Positions 18,604-27,173 of a DNA stretch of 64,000 nucleotides are shown here, in pieces (position 1 is the first letter of the stretch; the number at the start of each line of letters is the position of its first letter). The stretch is from an uncultured Pelagibacteraceae bacterium (GTDB lineage Bacteria > Pseudomonadota > Alphaproteobacteria > Pelagibacterales > Pelagibacteraceae). The stretch covers positions 1 to 64,000 of the forward strand of contig CACLSS010000001.1 in NCBI GenBank assembly GCA_902609645.1, in the 5' to 3' direction. The translations under genes were made by a program, and so were the position numbers. The notes beneath the pieces were generated by a model that was not told the origin of the DNA, did not search any database, and saw nothing but the letters and a program-made list of their open reading frames with translations.

Positions 18604-19317
18604 ATGGGTATTGGAAAATTTCTAAAAGATCGTAAATTTTTACATAGAGCATGGATGTATTATGAGCTCTATATTAAAAACTTTAGAAAAAAGATTAAAA
18701 AATATCATTCCCAATATGGTGAAGATAAAGAAATAGGTAAATTTTTTGAAAAAAAAACTAGAGGTTATTATTTTGATATTGGATGTTTTCACCCTATAAG
18801 ATACAGCAATACTTATCATCTATTCAAAAGAGGATGGCAAGGAACGAATATAGACATAAATAAAACATCTATTGATCTTTTTAATATAGCCAGGCCTAAT
18901 GATAAAAATATATGTGCAGCAATATCGGACACTTCAAATGAAGTTGATTTTTTTGAGGATGATATTTTGGGGCCAGTAAATACAATTGACAGCAAGATGT
19001 ATAAGAAATCTAAAGATAAATTCTTTAAAAAGGGAATTATAAAGAAAATAAAGACATATAAAATTTTTGATATAGTTTCTGAGAGTACACTTTATGAAAA
19101 GACAGACTTTTTAAATATAGACGCTGAGGGATCGGATTATAAAATAATTAGTCAAATAGATTTAAAAAATTCAAATATTAGTCTTGTTGCTATTGAAACT
19201 CATGATCCAAATGAGAATAAATTAGATGATTTTAACAATATCTCTAAATATTTTGAAAAAAATCGATATCTTGTTCACAAAAAAGTTGGTCCAACCACTC
19301 TTTACACAAAAAAATAA
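18604..19317 (+). CDS. FkbM-family methyltransferase
   Basis: This is a 237-residue SAM-dependent methyltransferase of the FkbM type. YHSQYGEDKEIGKFF and GYYFDIGCFHPIRYSNT form the SAM-binding start of the domain, and DFLNIDAEGSDYKIISQ is the FkbM hallmark motif. These enzymes usually O-methylate sugars or small molecules. It stands alone between the M23 gene (divergent, 34 bases between starts) and the transaminase, and a second FkbM enzyme lies at 54668. A role in decorating surface glycans is plausible given the polysaccharide genes nearby but not shown. Confidence 0.85.
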   Translation: MGIGKFLKDRKFLHRAWMYYELYIKNFRKKIKKYHSQYGEDKEIGKFFEKKTRGYYFDIGCFHPIRYSNTYHLFKRGWQGTNIDINKTSIDLFNIARPNDKNICAAISDTSNEVDFFEDDILGPVNTIDSKMYKKSKDKFFKKGIIKKIKTYKIFDIVSESTLYEKTDFLNIDAEGSDYKIISQIDLKNSNISLVAIETHDPNENKLDDFNNISKYFEKNRYLVHKKVGPTTLYTKK

Positions 19318-19354
19318 TTGATTGTTTTCAAATTTACAGATTTAATACTTAATT

Positions 19355-20698
19355 ATGTCTGGTGCAAATAAAACTGTTATACCAAATTCTCTTAACGAAC
19401 ATTGGATGCCTTTTTCATCAAATAAAGACTTTAAAAAAAATCCTAGGTTAATATCAAATGCCAAAGGAATTTATCTTAAAACACATGATGGAAATACTTT
19501 AATTGACGGGAGTTCTGGTCTTTATTGCAATCCACTAGGACATGGTAGGAGAGAAATAATTGAAGCAATTAAAAATCAACTAGAAAAATTAGATTATACT
19601 ATGCCTTTTCAACAGGGTTATGGTGGATCATTTGAACTTGCGACTAAAATTGCTCAAAAGACTCCAGATGATTTAAATAGAATTTTTTACACAATATGTG
19701 GTTCAACTGCGGTTGAAACCGCAATCAAAATAGCAGTTGCCTATTTTAAAGCCAAAGGTGAGCCAAAAAGATTTAGATTTATTGGAAGAGAAAGAGGTTA
19801 TCACGGAATGAATATAGGCTCATTAACTGTAGGTGGAATAGTTAATAATGTAAAAGTTTTTACTGATATTTTAATGCCTGGAGTAAAACATATGAGACAC
19901 ACATTTCTTCCAGATCATAAGTTTGTAAAAGGACAACCTGAAAATGGTGAAGAGTTAGCTAATGATTTAGAAAATATTGCAAATGATATTGGTGGAGAAA
20001 ATATCGCTGCATGTGTAGTTGAACCTATAGCAGGTTCTACAGGAGTATTAATTCCGCCCAAAGGATATTTACAAAGATTAAGAAAAATTTGTGATAAGTA
20101 CGGTATACTTTTAATTTTTGATGAAGTTGTAACAGGATGGGGAAGAACTGGCTCTGCCTTTGCTGCACAAGAATTTGAAGTAACCCCAGATATTATAACA
20201 ATGGCTAAAGCCACAACTAACGGCATTGTTCCTATGGGCGTTGTTGCAGTAAGAGAAAAAATTTATGATCAAGTTATGGATGCTTCACCAGATGGTGCCA
20301 TCGAATTATTTCACGGTTATACTTATTCAGGTATACCAGTTGCAGTCTCGGCAGCATTAGCAGTTCAAGAGATTTTTGAAAAAGAGGATATTTTCAATAG
20401 AGTTAAAAAAATATCAAGCTATTTTGAAGAAGGATTGCATTCATTAAAAGATATTGAATGCGTTGAAAGCATAAGAAATTATGGTCTGCTTGGAGGTGTA
20501 GATATAAAGATGAATGTAAAACCAGGAAAAGCCGGTTTTCAAGTTTATAAAGAGTGTTATAAAGCAGGGATAAATATAAAACCAACTGGTGACGCTCTAA
20601 TAATTGCCCCACCATTTGTTTGTAATAAAAAAAATATTGATGAAATTGTTGAAAAACTTCGAAAAGGAATAGAAAATTACTATAAATCAATAAGATAA
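19355..20698 (+). CDS. Omega-amino acid:pyruvate aminotransferase (class III)
   Basis: This class III PLP transaminase has 447 residues. The start EHWMPFSSNKDFKKNPRLI and GSSGLYCNPLGHGRREI match the beta-alanine/omega-amino acid:pyruvate transaminases. The PLP Asp lies in LIFDEVVTGWGRTG and the PLP Lys in TMAKATTNGIVPMG. Likely substrates are beta-alanine, taurine or similar amines, with pyruvate as acceptor giving alanine. Marine SAR11 cells use such compounds, but the sequence alone cannot choose. A short hairpin follows the stop. No partner dehydrogenase is adjacent. Confidence 0.85.
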   Translation: MSGANKTVIPNSLNEHWMPFSSNKDFKKNPRLISNAKGIYLKTHDGNTLIDGSSGLYCNPLGHGRREIIEAIKNQLEKLDYTMPFQQGYGGSFELATKIAQKTPDDLNRIFYTICGSTAVETAIKIAVAYFKAKGEPKRFRFIGRERGYHGMNIGSLTVGGIVNNVKVFTDILMPGVKHMRHTFLPDHKFVKGQPENGEELANDLENIANDIGGENIAACVVEPIAGSTGVLIPPKGYLQRLRKICDKYGILLIFDEVVTGWGRTGSAFAAQEFEVTPDIITMAKATTNGIVPMGVVAVREKIYDQVMDASPDGAIELFHGYTYSGIPVAVSAALAVQEIFEKEDIFNRVKKISSYFEEGLHSLKDIECVESIRNYGLLGGVDIKMNVKPGKAGFQVYKECYKAGINIKPTGDALIIAPPFVCNKKNIDEIVEKLRKGIENYYKSIR

Positions 20699-20724
20699 TC
20701 TAAATTCTACTTGTGATAGTTTTT

Positions 20725-20744
20725 TGGGTTTAACAACCCATTTT
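20725..20744 (+). terminator. Short hairpin after the transaminase gene
   Basis: TGGGTT-TAAC-AACCCA forms a perfect 6-bp stem with a 4-base loop, followed by TTTT, 27 bases after the stop codon. The T run is short, so termination would be weak. Confidence 0.4.
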
Positions 20745-20814
20745 GAACATTTAGCGACTCACTTTTTGATAATAAAATATTTTTAAATAAGTATTTTTGT
20801 GGTTGAATATCCTA

Positions 20815-21030
20815 ATGAGCGAGAAGGAAAACATTTTACAAAAAGAATTCACAAAAGAAGAAAATTCAAATGGCGAAAATTCGTTAGGAAGTTCTCAGTC
20901 AAAAGTAGATTTAAATAATCTTATTAAAAGAGTTAAAGAAGAAGAGAAAAGATCAAAAAGACAAAATATAGTTATTTCAGCAGCAGCCCTATCAGCCGTA
21001 GCTGTGTTTGGCATAATCTTAACGCTCTAA
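20815..21030 (+). CDS. Small protein with C-terminal membrane anchor
   Basis: This is a 71-residue protein (ATG at 20815; the ORF track uses an upstream TTG). The first ~50 residues are charged and probably disordered or coiled (VDLNNLIKRVKEEEKRSKRQ), and the last 20 form one hydrophobic segment (IVISAAALSAVAVFGIILTL) that ends at the C-terminus, like a tail anchor. I do not recognise a family. It ends 3 bases from the convergent regulator gene. The charged-then-anchored layout suggests a cytoplasmic-facing membrane adaptor, but nothing more can be said. Confidence 0.6.
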   Translation: MSEKENILQKEFTKEENSNGENSLGSSQSKVDLNNLIKRVKEEEKRSKRQNIVISAAALSAVAVFGIILTL

Positions 21031-21033
21031 AAA

Positions 21034-21978
21034 TTATCTTAAAACAGCCCGATAAATAATTGACGAGAACTCGGCAAATTGGCCAGCTGTACCCTGAACA
21101 TTAGTCAAAGGATGATTTAAATAATCATTATTATTTTTCTGGTTTACTAAGTTATATCTTTTATTAAATGGATCTTTTCTAATAAATTTTGCTTTTGATA
21201 ACCTTTCTAACTTTCTTATACATGTTGCCCGAGGTATACCCGTTACTTCTGATACAGAAGTTGCACTAATATCTGGATATTTTTTTGATACATTATGTTT
21301 TATATTATTTTGTTTAAAATAATTTAACGATTGAATTAAACTTTGTAATCCGATTAAGAGTATCTCAAGGTCGTTAGTCTTTCTTTGCCAATATTTCATA
21401 AAATCAAGTTGCGTAGTCAAATAATGATACCAATAAAAGCAATAATTTTTCTCAATTTCTTTATAAAATTTTGAAAAAGGCACATCAATATTTAAAAGTT
21501 TAGATTGTTCAAATAAAAATTTTGATAATGATTTAATTTGTTCTTTTATAATCTGCGTGTAGGTATCTTTTGCTTGAGATGACGGTTCCCAATAAAGATT
21601 ATTTTTATTAGATTTTTTTAAATGTTTGAGTTTTGTTAATTGTATTATTTTTCGTCTAGTAGTTTCTTTTGGTAATCCCGTGAACCTAGAAACTGAAATT
21701 ATTTTTAGTTTATCTTGAATTGTATTTTGGTGATTATACCAGAATTTATCAAGTGAAAGATCAAAATCTAAGTCTTCTTCTCTTTTTCTCATAACCTTTA
21801 AATGAAGATTCCGAGCAAAATATATAACAATTTGTCCGCCCTCTAAATCACCATAACGTTTATAAATCCCAGATAAAAAAGTACTTTGCATTTCAAAAAA
21901 AATAGGAAGTATCTTATTTGAATTATTTTCAAAAATTTCTTCAATAGTTTTCTTATTAATTTTATTTTCTAAATCCAT
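21034..21978 (-). CDS. Putative transcriptional regulator with two winged-helix segments
   Basis: This 314-residue protein from the ATG at 21978 (the track uses a TTG 15 codons earlier) has two similar helix-turn-helix stretches. The first is SVSRFTGLPKETTRRKIIQL (about 100-120), followed by a basic wing. The second is VSEVTGIPRATCIRKLERLS (about 240-265), followed by KAKFIRKDPFNKRYNLV. Both look like winged-helix DNA-binding units in which a promoter-recognition helix follows T-G-[LI]-P. Between them is a helical, aromatic-rich region (NYCFYWYHYLTTQLDFMKYW). The family is not one I can name. It sits at the left edge of the polysaccharide island. Confidence 0.62.
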   Translation of the reverse strand: MDLENKINKKTIEEIFENNSNKILPIFFEMQSTFLSGIYKRYGDLEGGQIVIYFARNLHLKVMRKREEDLDFDLSLDKFWYNHQNTIQDKLKIISVSRFTGLPKETTRRKIIQLTKLKHLKKSNKNNLYWEPSSQAKDTYTQIIKEQIKSLSKFLFEQSKLLNIDVPFSKFYKEIEKNYCFYWYHYLTTQLDFMKYWQRKTNDLEILLIGLQSLIQSLNYFKQNNIKHNVSKKYPDISATSVSEVTGIPRATCIRKLERLSKAKFIRKDPFNKRYNLVNQKNNNDYLNHPLTNVQGTAGQFAEFSSIIYRAVLR

Positions 21979-22067
21979 ATTTGCGCAAAAGTCCAAATGT
22001 TCATTTTGGGTTAATATGAACAATTTTATAATTTGAAGTCAATAGAAATTTAAAACTTATTAAAGTT

Positions 22068-22925
22068 TTATTTTTTAGTAATGTTTGGTCTAAACCATGA
22101 CTTATTACCAATAACAGAGTTTAATATTCCACTAAATCTTGCAGAATAAACTTTTCTTTTCTTTTTATTATTTGTAATTATAAAAAAAAGAATATTTAAA
22201 AATGCAGAAAAAAATTTGGGTAAAACTTTTTTGTAGGCAGTGATTTTACCAAAATGTTTCTTGTAAAAATAAAAAGTCGACCACATTAAATGCCAATTTC
22301 GGTTAATTTCTATTTCCTCTTTAAATAAATCTTTCACTGATGAATTCCCTTTATGATTAATTTTAGAGTTTTGAATAAGAAAAATTGATTTTTCTTTCTT
22401 CAAACATCTCTCATAAAAATCGTTTTCCTCAAAATATAAAAAAATATTTTCATCAAAAAATCCTATTTCATTAAAAAGCTCTTTCTCAAAAAAAAGTGCA
22501 CACCCCGTCACAAACCTCATTGAAGAGTACTTCCCATTTTTATTTGGCTTTAAATAACAATCATTTTTGTAATCAAAATTGTTAATTTTTGGAGCAAGTA
22601 TTGAAAAACTTTTTATCTGTTTTGCTGCATTCATTAAGTTTTTAATTGTATCAGGAAAAAGTTCAGTATCTACATCAAGGTAAAATACATATTTTGTCTT
22701 AATATTTTTTATTCCACGATTTATTCCAGCTCCATTTCCTAGATTTTTATCTGGTATAATCACTTTTATATTTGAATATTTTTTTTCCAGTTTTTCTTTA
22801 AAAGTAAAATTTCTTGAATTTTCAATTACTATGATTGGAATATTATGATTAATTGTCGCAATAGATTTTTCAATTATATCCTCTGAGTGAAAACTTACAA
22901 ATATTACTGTAATATCATTTTCCAT
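22068..22925 (-). CDS. Family 2 glycosyltransferase (rhamnosyltransferase-like)
   Basis: This 285-residue GT-A enzyme begins TVIFVSFHSEDIIEKSI, has the nucleotide-sugar Asp region VFYLDVDTELFP (DxD), and the GCALFFEKELFNEIGFFDENIFLYFEENDF block typical of rhamnosyltransferase-like GT2 enzymes. It lacks membrane segments other than a possible hydrophobic stretch near the C-terminus (FSAFLNILFFIIT). It probably adds a sugar in lipopolysaccharide or capsule synthesis; donor and acceptor are unknown. It is divergent from the DegT gene at 23026. Confidence 0.85.
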   Translation of the reverse strand: MENDITVIFVSFHSEDIIEKSIATINHNIPIIVIENSRNFTFKEKLEKKYSNIKVIIPDKNLGNGAGINRGIKNIKTKYVFYLDVDTELFPDTIKNLMNAAKQIKSFSILAPKINNFDYKNDCYLKPNKNGKYSSMRFVTGCALFFEKELFNEIGFFDENIFLYFEENDFYERCLKKEKSIFLIQNSKINHKGNSSVKDLFKEEIEINRNWHLMWSTFYFYKKHFGKITAYKKVLPKFFSAFLNILFFIITNNKKKRKVYSARFSGILNSVIGNKSWFRPNITKK

Positions 22926-22931
22926 TTAGGA

Positions 22932-22953
22932 ACTAATTTCTCTAACAATTAGT
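22932..22953. promoter_or_regulatory. Perfect inverted repeat ACTAATT-8-AATTAGT
   Basis: This 7-bp perfect inverted repeat with an 8-base spacer lies in the 100-base gap between the divergent GT2 and DegT genes. It could be an operator for one or both. AT-rich sequence makes such repeats fairly common. Confidence 0.3.
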
Positions 22954-23025
22954 ACCAAATTTTCAAATTAAGGAAAATTAAAAATTATTTGTATTTTTTT
23001 ACCCTGCGTGTTAATCAACACAATA

Positions 23026-24168
23026 ATGTCATTTAAAGAGCTACCTCTAATGGAACCTAAAGACGGAACAGTGCTCTTTTATCCATATATTTCAAAATCG
23101 TCCTTTGCCGAGGTTAAAAAGGTCCTATCTGGAAGGTGGATTGGACAAGGACCTTTAGTTAACAAATTTGAGAAAAAATTTAAAAATATGTTTGCTGGTA
23201 AAAATCACTGTATAGCTACTGGATCAGGCACAGACGCACTTCATCTGGCATATATTCTCGCAGGACTTAAAAAGGGTGATGAGGTTATAGCACCAGTTTA
23301 TACATGCACTGCTACTAACATTCCTTTTTTATATATGGGTGTAAATATTAAATTTGCAGACATTGATATTGAAACGATGAACATTAGTGTAGACAGTGTC
23401 AAAAAACTTTTAACAAAAAAAACTAAAGCTATAATTTGTATGCATTACGGTGGCCTACCTTGTGATTTAAATGAGTTACAAGTATTAGCAAATAAATATA
23501 AAATTCCACTTATTGAGGATGCAGCCCATGCTATCGGAGCTACTTATAAAAAAAAATCAATTGGAAGCATAAGTGATTTTACAATGTTTAGCTTTCAAGC
23601 AATTAAGCATATTACTACTGGGGATGGTGGAATGCTCTGTTTTAAAAATAAAAAGTTAATTGAAAAGGCAAAAAGAATTCGTTGGTTTGGAATAAGTAGA
23701 GAAGATAAACAAAAGGGAATTTGGGAAAATGATATTTCGGAAGTAGGCTATAAATATCAGATGACAGATCTTGGTGCATCCCTTGGTTATACAGCCTTAA
23801 AAGAATTTCAAAAATTACTAAGTCATAGACAAAAAATTTTTAAAATTTATAAAGATATTCTCTCAAGAAATCCCAATATTTTTTGTGTAGACAAAAATGA
23901 TGGTAATAGAACCCATGCGTCATGGCTATTCACTCTATTATCTGAAGAAAAGGATAGAATACAAAAAAGACTAAGAGAAAAAAAAATAGAGTCTAATCAA
24001 GTACATTTCAGAAACGATAAGTACTCAATATTTAAAAAGTTTGTAAGAGGTAAATCTTTTCCAAACATGGATTACGTCGAAGATAAATATCTAGTTTTGC
24101 CTAATCACCACAAAATTAGTGAAAATAAAGCAAAGTATATTGCTCAAACAATTGATAATTTATTATAA
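23026..24168 (+). CDS. DegT/DnrJ/EryC1 sugar aminotransferase
   Basis: This PLP-dependent aminotransferase acts on keto-sugar nucleotides. ATGSGTDALHLAYILAGL, the PLP Asp region IEDAAHAIGATY and the Schiff-base Lys in FSFQAIKHITTGDGGML are all present, so it should be a true aminotransferase, unlike the DegT protein at 32568. With the ATG at 23026 it has 380 residues, normal for the family; the GTG 18 bases upstream is less likely. It probably makes an amino sugar for the surface glycan. It is followed by a tRNA gene and then the rest of the island. Confidence 0.85.
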   Translation: MSFKELPLMEPKDGTVLFYPYISKSSFAEVKKVLSGRWIGQGPLVNKFEKKFKNMFAGKNHCIATGSGTDALHLAYILAGLKKGDEVIAPVYTCTATNIPFLYMGVNIKFADIDIETMNISVDSVKKLLTKKTKAIICMHYGGLPCDLNELQVLANKYKIPLIEDAAHAIGATYKKKSIGSISDFTMFSFQAIKHITTGDGGMLCFKNKKLIEKAKRIRWFGISREDKQKGIWENDISEVGYKYQMTDLGASLGYTALKEFQKLLSHRQKIFKIYKDILSRNPNIFCVDKNDGNRTHASWLFTLLSEEKDRIQKRLREKKIESNQVHFRNDKYSIFKKFVRGKSFPNMDYVEDKYLVLPNHHKISENKAKYIAQTIDNLL

Positions 24169-24195
24169 AGTATTATAAACTGTATCATACTAAAT

Positions 24196-24272
24196 GGCGG
24201 GGTAGCTCAGTTGGTTAGAGCGTTGGACTCATAAGCCAAAGGTCGGTGGTTCGATTCCACTCCCCGCTACCA
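24196..24272 (+). tRNA. tRNA-Met (CAT anticodon)
   Basis: This is a 77-base cloverleaf with encoded CCA. The acceptor stem is GGCGGGG/CCCCGCT, the D arm GCTC...GAGC, the anticodon loop CTCATAA, and the T arm GGTGG-TTCGATT-CCACT. The anticodon CAT and the GGCGGGG start resemble elongator tRNA-Met of alphaproteobacteria. The lowest anticodon-stem pair (31-39) reads A-G, a mismatch, and the first acceptor pair is G-U. A CAT anticodon could also mean tRNA-Ile2 after lysidine modification; I favour Met. The next gene starts 4 bases after the CCA. Confidence 0.93.
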
Positions 24273-24275
24273 AAA

Positions 24276-25484
24276 ATGAAAAAAAAAATATTAATAATCT
24301 TTAAAGCCCCTTGGCATTGGAATAATTTTGTCATAAACAAGTTTAAAAAATCTTACGAAGTAAAATATATTTTTCTAAACAAGATTAAAAAAAATTTTTT
24401 ACAAACTATAGATGAAATAAACAATTTAATTGATAAAGACAAAATCGAAATAGTTATCTTCGACGTTGACTATCAAAAGTTTATCAATCACTACTTTATA
24501 AAAAAAATAAAAAGTACATTTAAAATTATGATGACCTGGGATGATTATGAAAGACATAATTTCAATATAATTACAGCAAACTCTTGTAATTTTGTTATTA
24601 CCGGATGTCCACTTTCAACATTTAAATATAAGGAAGTGGGTAAAGAAGCTTCATTTAATGTTTTAGAGTCTGATGGAAATTTTTATAAAGATTTAAAAGT
24701 AAAAAAAAATATTGATGTTCTTTTCTTTGGTAAAGTTAATAAAGACAGGGAAGGTTTCTTAGATTATTTAAGAGAAAACAACATTAATTTAAAAGTTGTT
24801 GGAAATAATTCGGAGAATAAGGTTTCTGATAAAGAACTTGTAAATTTAATTTGTAGATCAAAAATAGTGGTAAATTTTTCTAAAACAACATGGGGAAAAA
24901 TAATGAATATTCCTGAAAAAAATGTCTTTTCGTATCAATATATGTTTAAGGGAAGAATTGTTCAGGCGGGTCTATGTGGGACTGCCTGTATTTCAGAGTA
25001 TGCCCCTCATCATGATTTACTTTATAAGAGTGATGAGCTAATTCAATTTTCAACAAAAGAGGAGTGTTTTAATGCTATAATCGATTTATTAGAAAACCCA
25101 AATAAACTTGAGCATTATCAAAAAAAATTTTCAGAGAAAACAATAGGTAGTTATGAGGACGAAAAAACTCTTAAAAATTTGAAGAATTTTATTCAAAATT
25201 TTAATTTGAGTAGAAAAAATGAAGATAAACATAAATTGAACAGATTACCCTACTGGTATATAAGAATTTGTGCAAAGCAGATTATTCTTAGAGACTTAAA
25301 ATTTTATAAAATTTTAAATTCATTAGTTCATTTGAAAGAAATATTTAAATTAATAAAAGGATCTAATATTCTCGTAAAACTCTCAGTTATTCTAGAGACT
25401 TTAATTAATATTTTATGGTTTTCAACAATTAGACTTTTTAGTGAAAAGGGTGTAGGAAAAAACAGGTATGCAGGCAAATATTAG
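24276..25484 (+). CDS. CgeB-like glycosyltransferase (GT-B)
   Basis: This 402-residue protein from the ATG at 24276 directly follows the tRNA; the track start lies inside the tRNA and is wrong. The C-terminal half matches the CgeB/Glyco_trans_1_2 type: YQYMFKGRIVQAGLCGTACI, YAPHHDLLYKSDELIQFSTK, and a helical end AIIDLLENPNKLEHYQKKFSE. The N-terminal half is a Rossmann-like domain (KILIIFKAPWHWNNFVINKF). It likely transfers a sugar in surface glycan assembly; donor unknown. It overlaps the next gene by 17 bases. Confidence 0.78.
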   Translation: MKKKILIIFKAPWHWNNFVINKFKKSYEVKYIFLNKIKKNFLQTIDEINNLIDKDKIEIVIFDVDYQKFINHYFIKKIKSTFKIMMTWDDYERHNFNIITANSCNFVITGCPLSTFKYKEVGKEASFNVLESDGNFYKDLKVKKNIDVLFFGKVNKDREGFLDYLRENNINLKVVGNNSENKVSDKELVNLICRSKIVVNFSKTTWGKIMNIPEKNVFSYQYMFKGRIVQAGLCGTACISEYAPHHDLLYKSDELIQFSTKEECFNAIIDLLENPNKLEHYQKKFSEKTIGSYEDEKTLKNLKNFIQNFNLSRKNEDKHKLNRLPYWYIRICAKQIILRDLKFYKILNSLVHLKEIFKLIKGSNILVKLSVILETLINILWFSTIRLFSEKGVGKNRYAGKY

Positions 25485-27168
25485 AGTCGCAGATTTTATT
25501 GCTTCTTTTTTGAAAAAAAAGGGAATCAAAAATATATTTATGTTAACAGGATATGGAGCAATGTATTTAAATGATGCAATAAAATTATCGGGAATTAAAT
25601 ATTATGCTACAAGAAACGAGGCAACTGCCCCAATAATGGCAGAGTCTTATGCAAGATTAAAAAATAAAGTTGGAGTCGCTTGTGTTACGGCAGGACCAGG
25701 AGCAACCAATGCTTTACCTGGCCTCGCAGAAGCATATGTTGACTCTGCACCGATCATGGTTATATCTGGACAAGTTGATTACAAACAAACAACTCACAGC
25801 ACTAAATTAAAAAATATAAGAACATTCGGAACTGCGGAAATCAACATTATTCCAATTGTGAGGCCGCTAACTAAATATGCTGAAATTATTAAACATCCAA
25901 ATGATGTTAAATATGTGCTTGAAAAAGCATTTTTCCTCGCAAAAAATGGAAGGCCAGGACCTGTTTGGATTGATGTTCCTTTGGATGTTCAAAAGAAAGA
26001 AATTAATATAAAAAACTTAAAATCTTTTAAACCAGAGGAAAAAAAAATATTTTTACCGAATATAAATAGAGATGTTAAAAAAATTGTAAACCTTCTTAAA
26101 AGAGCAAAAAAACCAATTTTTGTGGCTGGGAATGGAGTAAAACAAAGTGGAACAATTAAGATACTAAAAAAAATAATTACTAAATGCAAAACTCCTATAT
26201 TGCTTTCTAGATTTGCAAACGATCTTTTACCTCACACTGACAAATTTGTTATGGGTCAAGCGGGAGTAAAAGGATCCAGATATTGCAAAAGCATAATGCG
26301 TAATGCAGACTTAGTCATATCATTAGGATGTAGATTTGCTCCTCAATTTGTTGGTCATGATTTTTCAGCTTTTAAAAACGCAAAGATAGTCTCGGTTGAT
26401 GTTGAAAAAGATGAATTAAATAAAAAAGGGGTAAAAGCAAATTATAGATTCAATTATGACTTAAAAAACTTTTTACCGATTTTAAATAAAATGACAAAAA
26501 TTTCAAAATTTCCTAGTTACAATAGTTGGATTAATTTTTGCTTAAATAACAAAAAAAATAAACCAATTATTCCTGAAAAATTAAAACAAAAAAATCCAAT
26601 TGATTTATATTTTTTTATGCAAAAACTTGGAAAAATTGCAAAAAAAAATGATATTTTAGTAACAGACGCTGGGTCAAATTATTATATCGGTGGACAAGTC
26701 TGGTCTTTTGAAAAAGGAACAAAGGAAATCACTTCAGTATCCAATGCAGCTATGGGTCTTTCTGTTCCTCTAGCAATTGGAGCAGCAGTTGCAGCTCCAA
26801 GATCTAGAATTTTAGCAGTGACAGGTGATGGATCACTAGAATTAAATATTCAGGAACTCAAAACAATTTCTCACAACAAGTTTAATATTAAATTGTTTGT
26901 TATAAACAATGGTGGTTACGTATCTATGCATAATTGGGCAGATACCTTTTTCAAAGGTAGAAGACTAGATAATCCAGAAGACACTGGAACAGGCACACTT
27001 AATTTTAAAAATGTCGCAAAAGCATTTGATTTAAACCATTATTTAATACATAACTTTAAAGAAATAGATAACGACTTAAGAAAAATAATGAAAAACAACA
27101 AACCTCTTTTTATTGAAGTTGTTACAGATCCTAGACAAAAGATATATGATGCTTTTAAAGATTATTAA
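25468..27168 (+). CDS. Acetolactate synthase-like thiamine diphosphate enzyme
   Basis: This 566-residue enzyme has the three-domain architecture of the ALS/POX family. The catalytic Glu of the PYR domain is in YATRNEATAPIMAESYAR, followed by VTAGPGATNALPGLAEAYVD. The central domain is at ~190-330. The PP domain has the thiamine diphosphate motif VTGDGSLELNIQ through NNGGYVSM. In the polysaccharide island it is unlikely to be the branched-chain ilvB; relatives such as YerE add a two-carbon unit to a keto-sugar. That role is inference from context. No small regulatory subunit is adjacent. Confidence 0.82.
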   Translation: MQANIRVADFIASFLKKKGIKNIFMLTGYGAMYLNDAIKLSGIKYYATRNEATAPIMAESYARLKNKVGVACVTAGPGATNALPGLAEAYVDSAPIMVISGQVDYKQTTHSTKLKNIRTFGTAEINIIPIVRPLTKYAEIIKHPNDVKYVLEKAFFLAKNGRPGPVWIDVPLDVQKKEINIKNLKSFKPEEKKIFLPNINRDVKKIVNLLKRAKKPIFVAGNGVKQSGTIKILKKIITKCKTPILLSRFANDLLPHTDKFVMGQAGVKGSRYCKSIMRNADLVISLGCRFAPQFVGHDFSAFKNAKIVSVDVEKDELNKKGVKANYRFNYDLKNFLPILNKMTKISKFPSYNSWINFCLNNKKNKPIIPEKLKQKNPIDLYFFMQKLGKIAKKNDILVTDAGSNYYIGGQVWSFEKGTKEITSVSNAAMGLSVPLAIGAAVAAPRSRILAVTGDGSLELNIQELKTISHNKFNIKLFVINNGGYVSMHNWADTFFKGRRLDNPEDTGTGTLNFKNVAKAFDLNHYLIHNFKEIDNDLRKIMKNNKPLFIEVVTDPRQKIYDAFKDY

Positions 27169-27173
27169 TTTTC

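Noticed and set aside
20699-20814. Riboswitch upstream of the small membrane protein
   Set aside because: Only one 6-bp hairpin is visible, no aptamer pattern I recognise.
24196-24272. Duplicate tRNA 3' end as an attachment-site repeat
   Set aside because: I looked for a second copy of the GATTCCACTCCCCGC segment in the island and did not see one; no integrase gene is present either.
24246-24275. Extended start for the CgeB-like glycosyltransferase
   Set aside because: The extension translates tRNA sequence; the ATG at 24276 is the real start.
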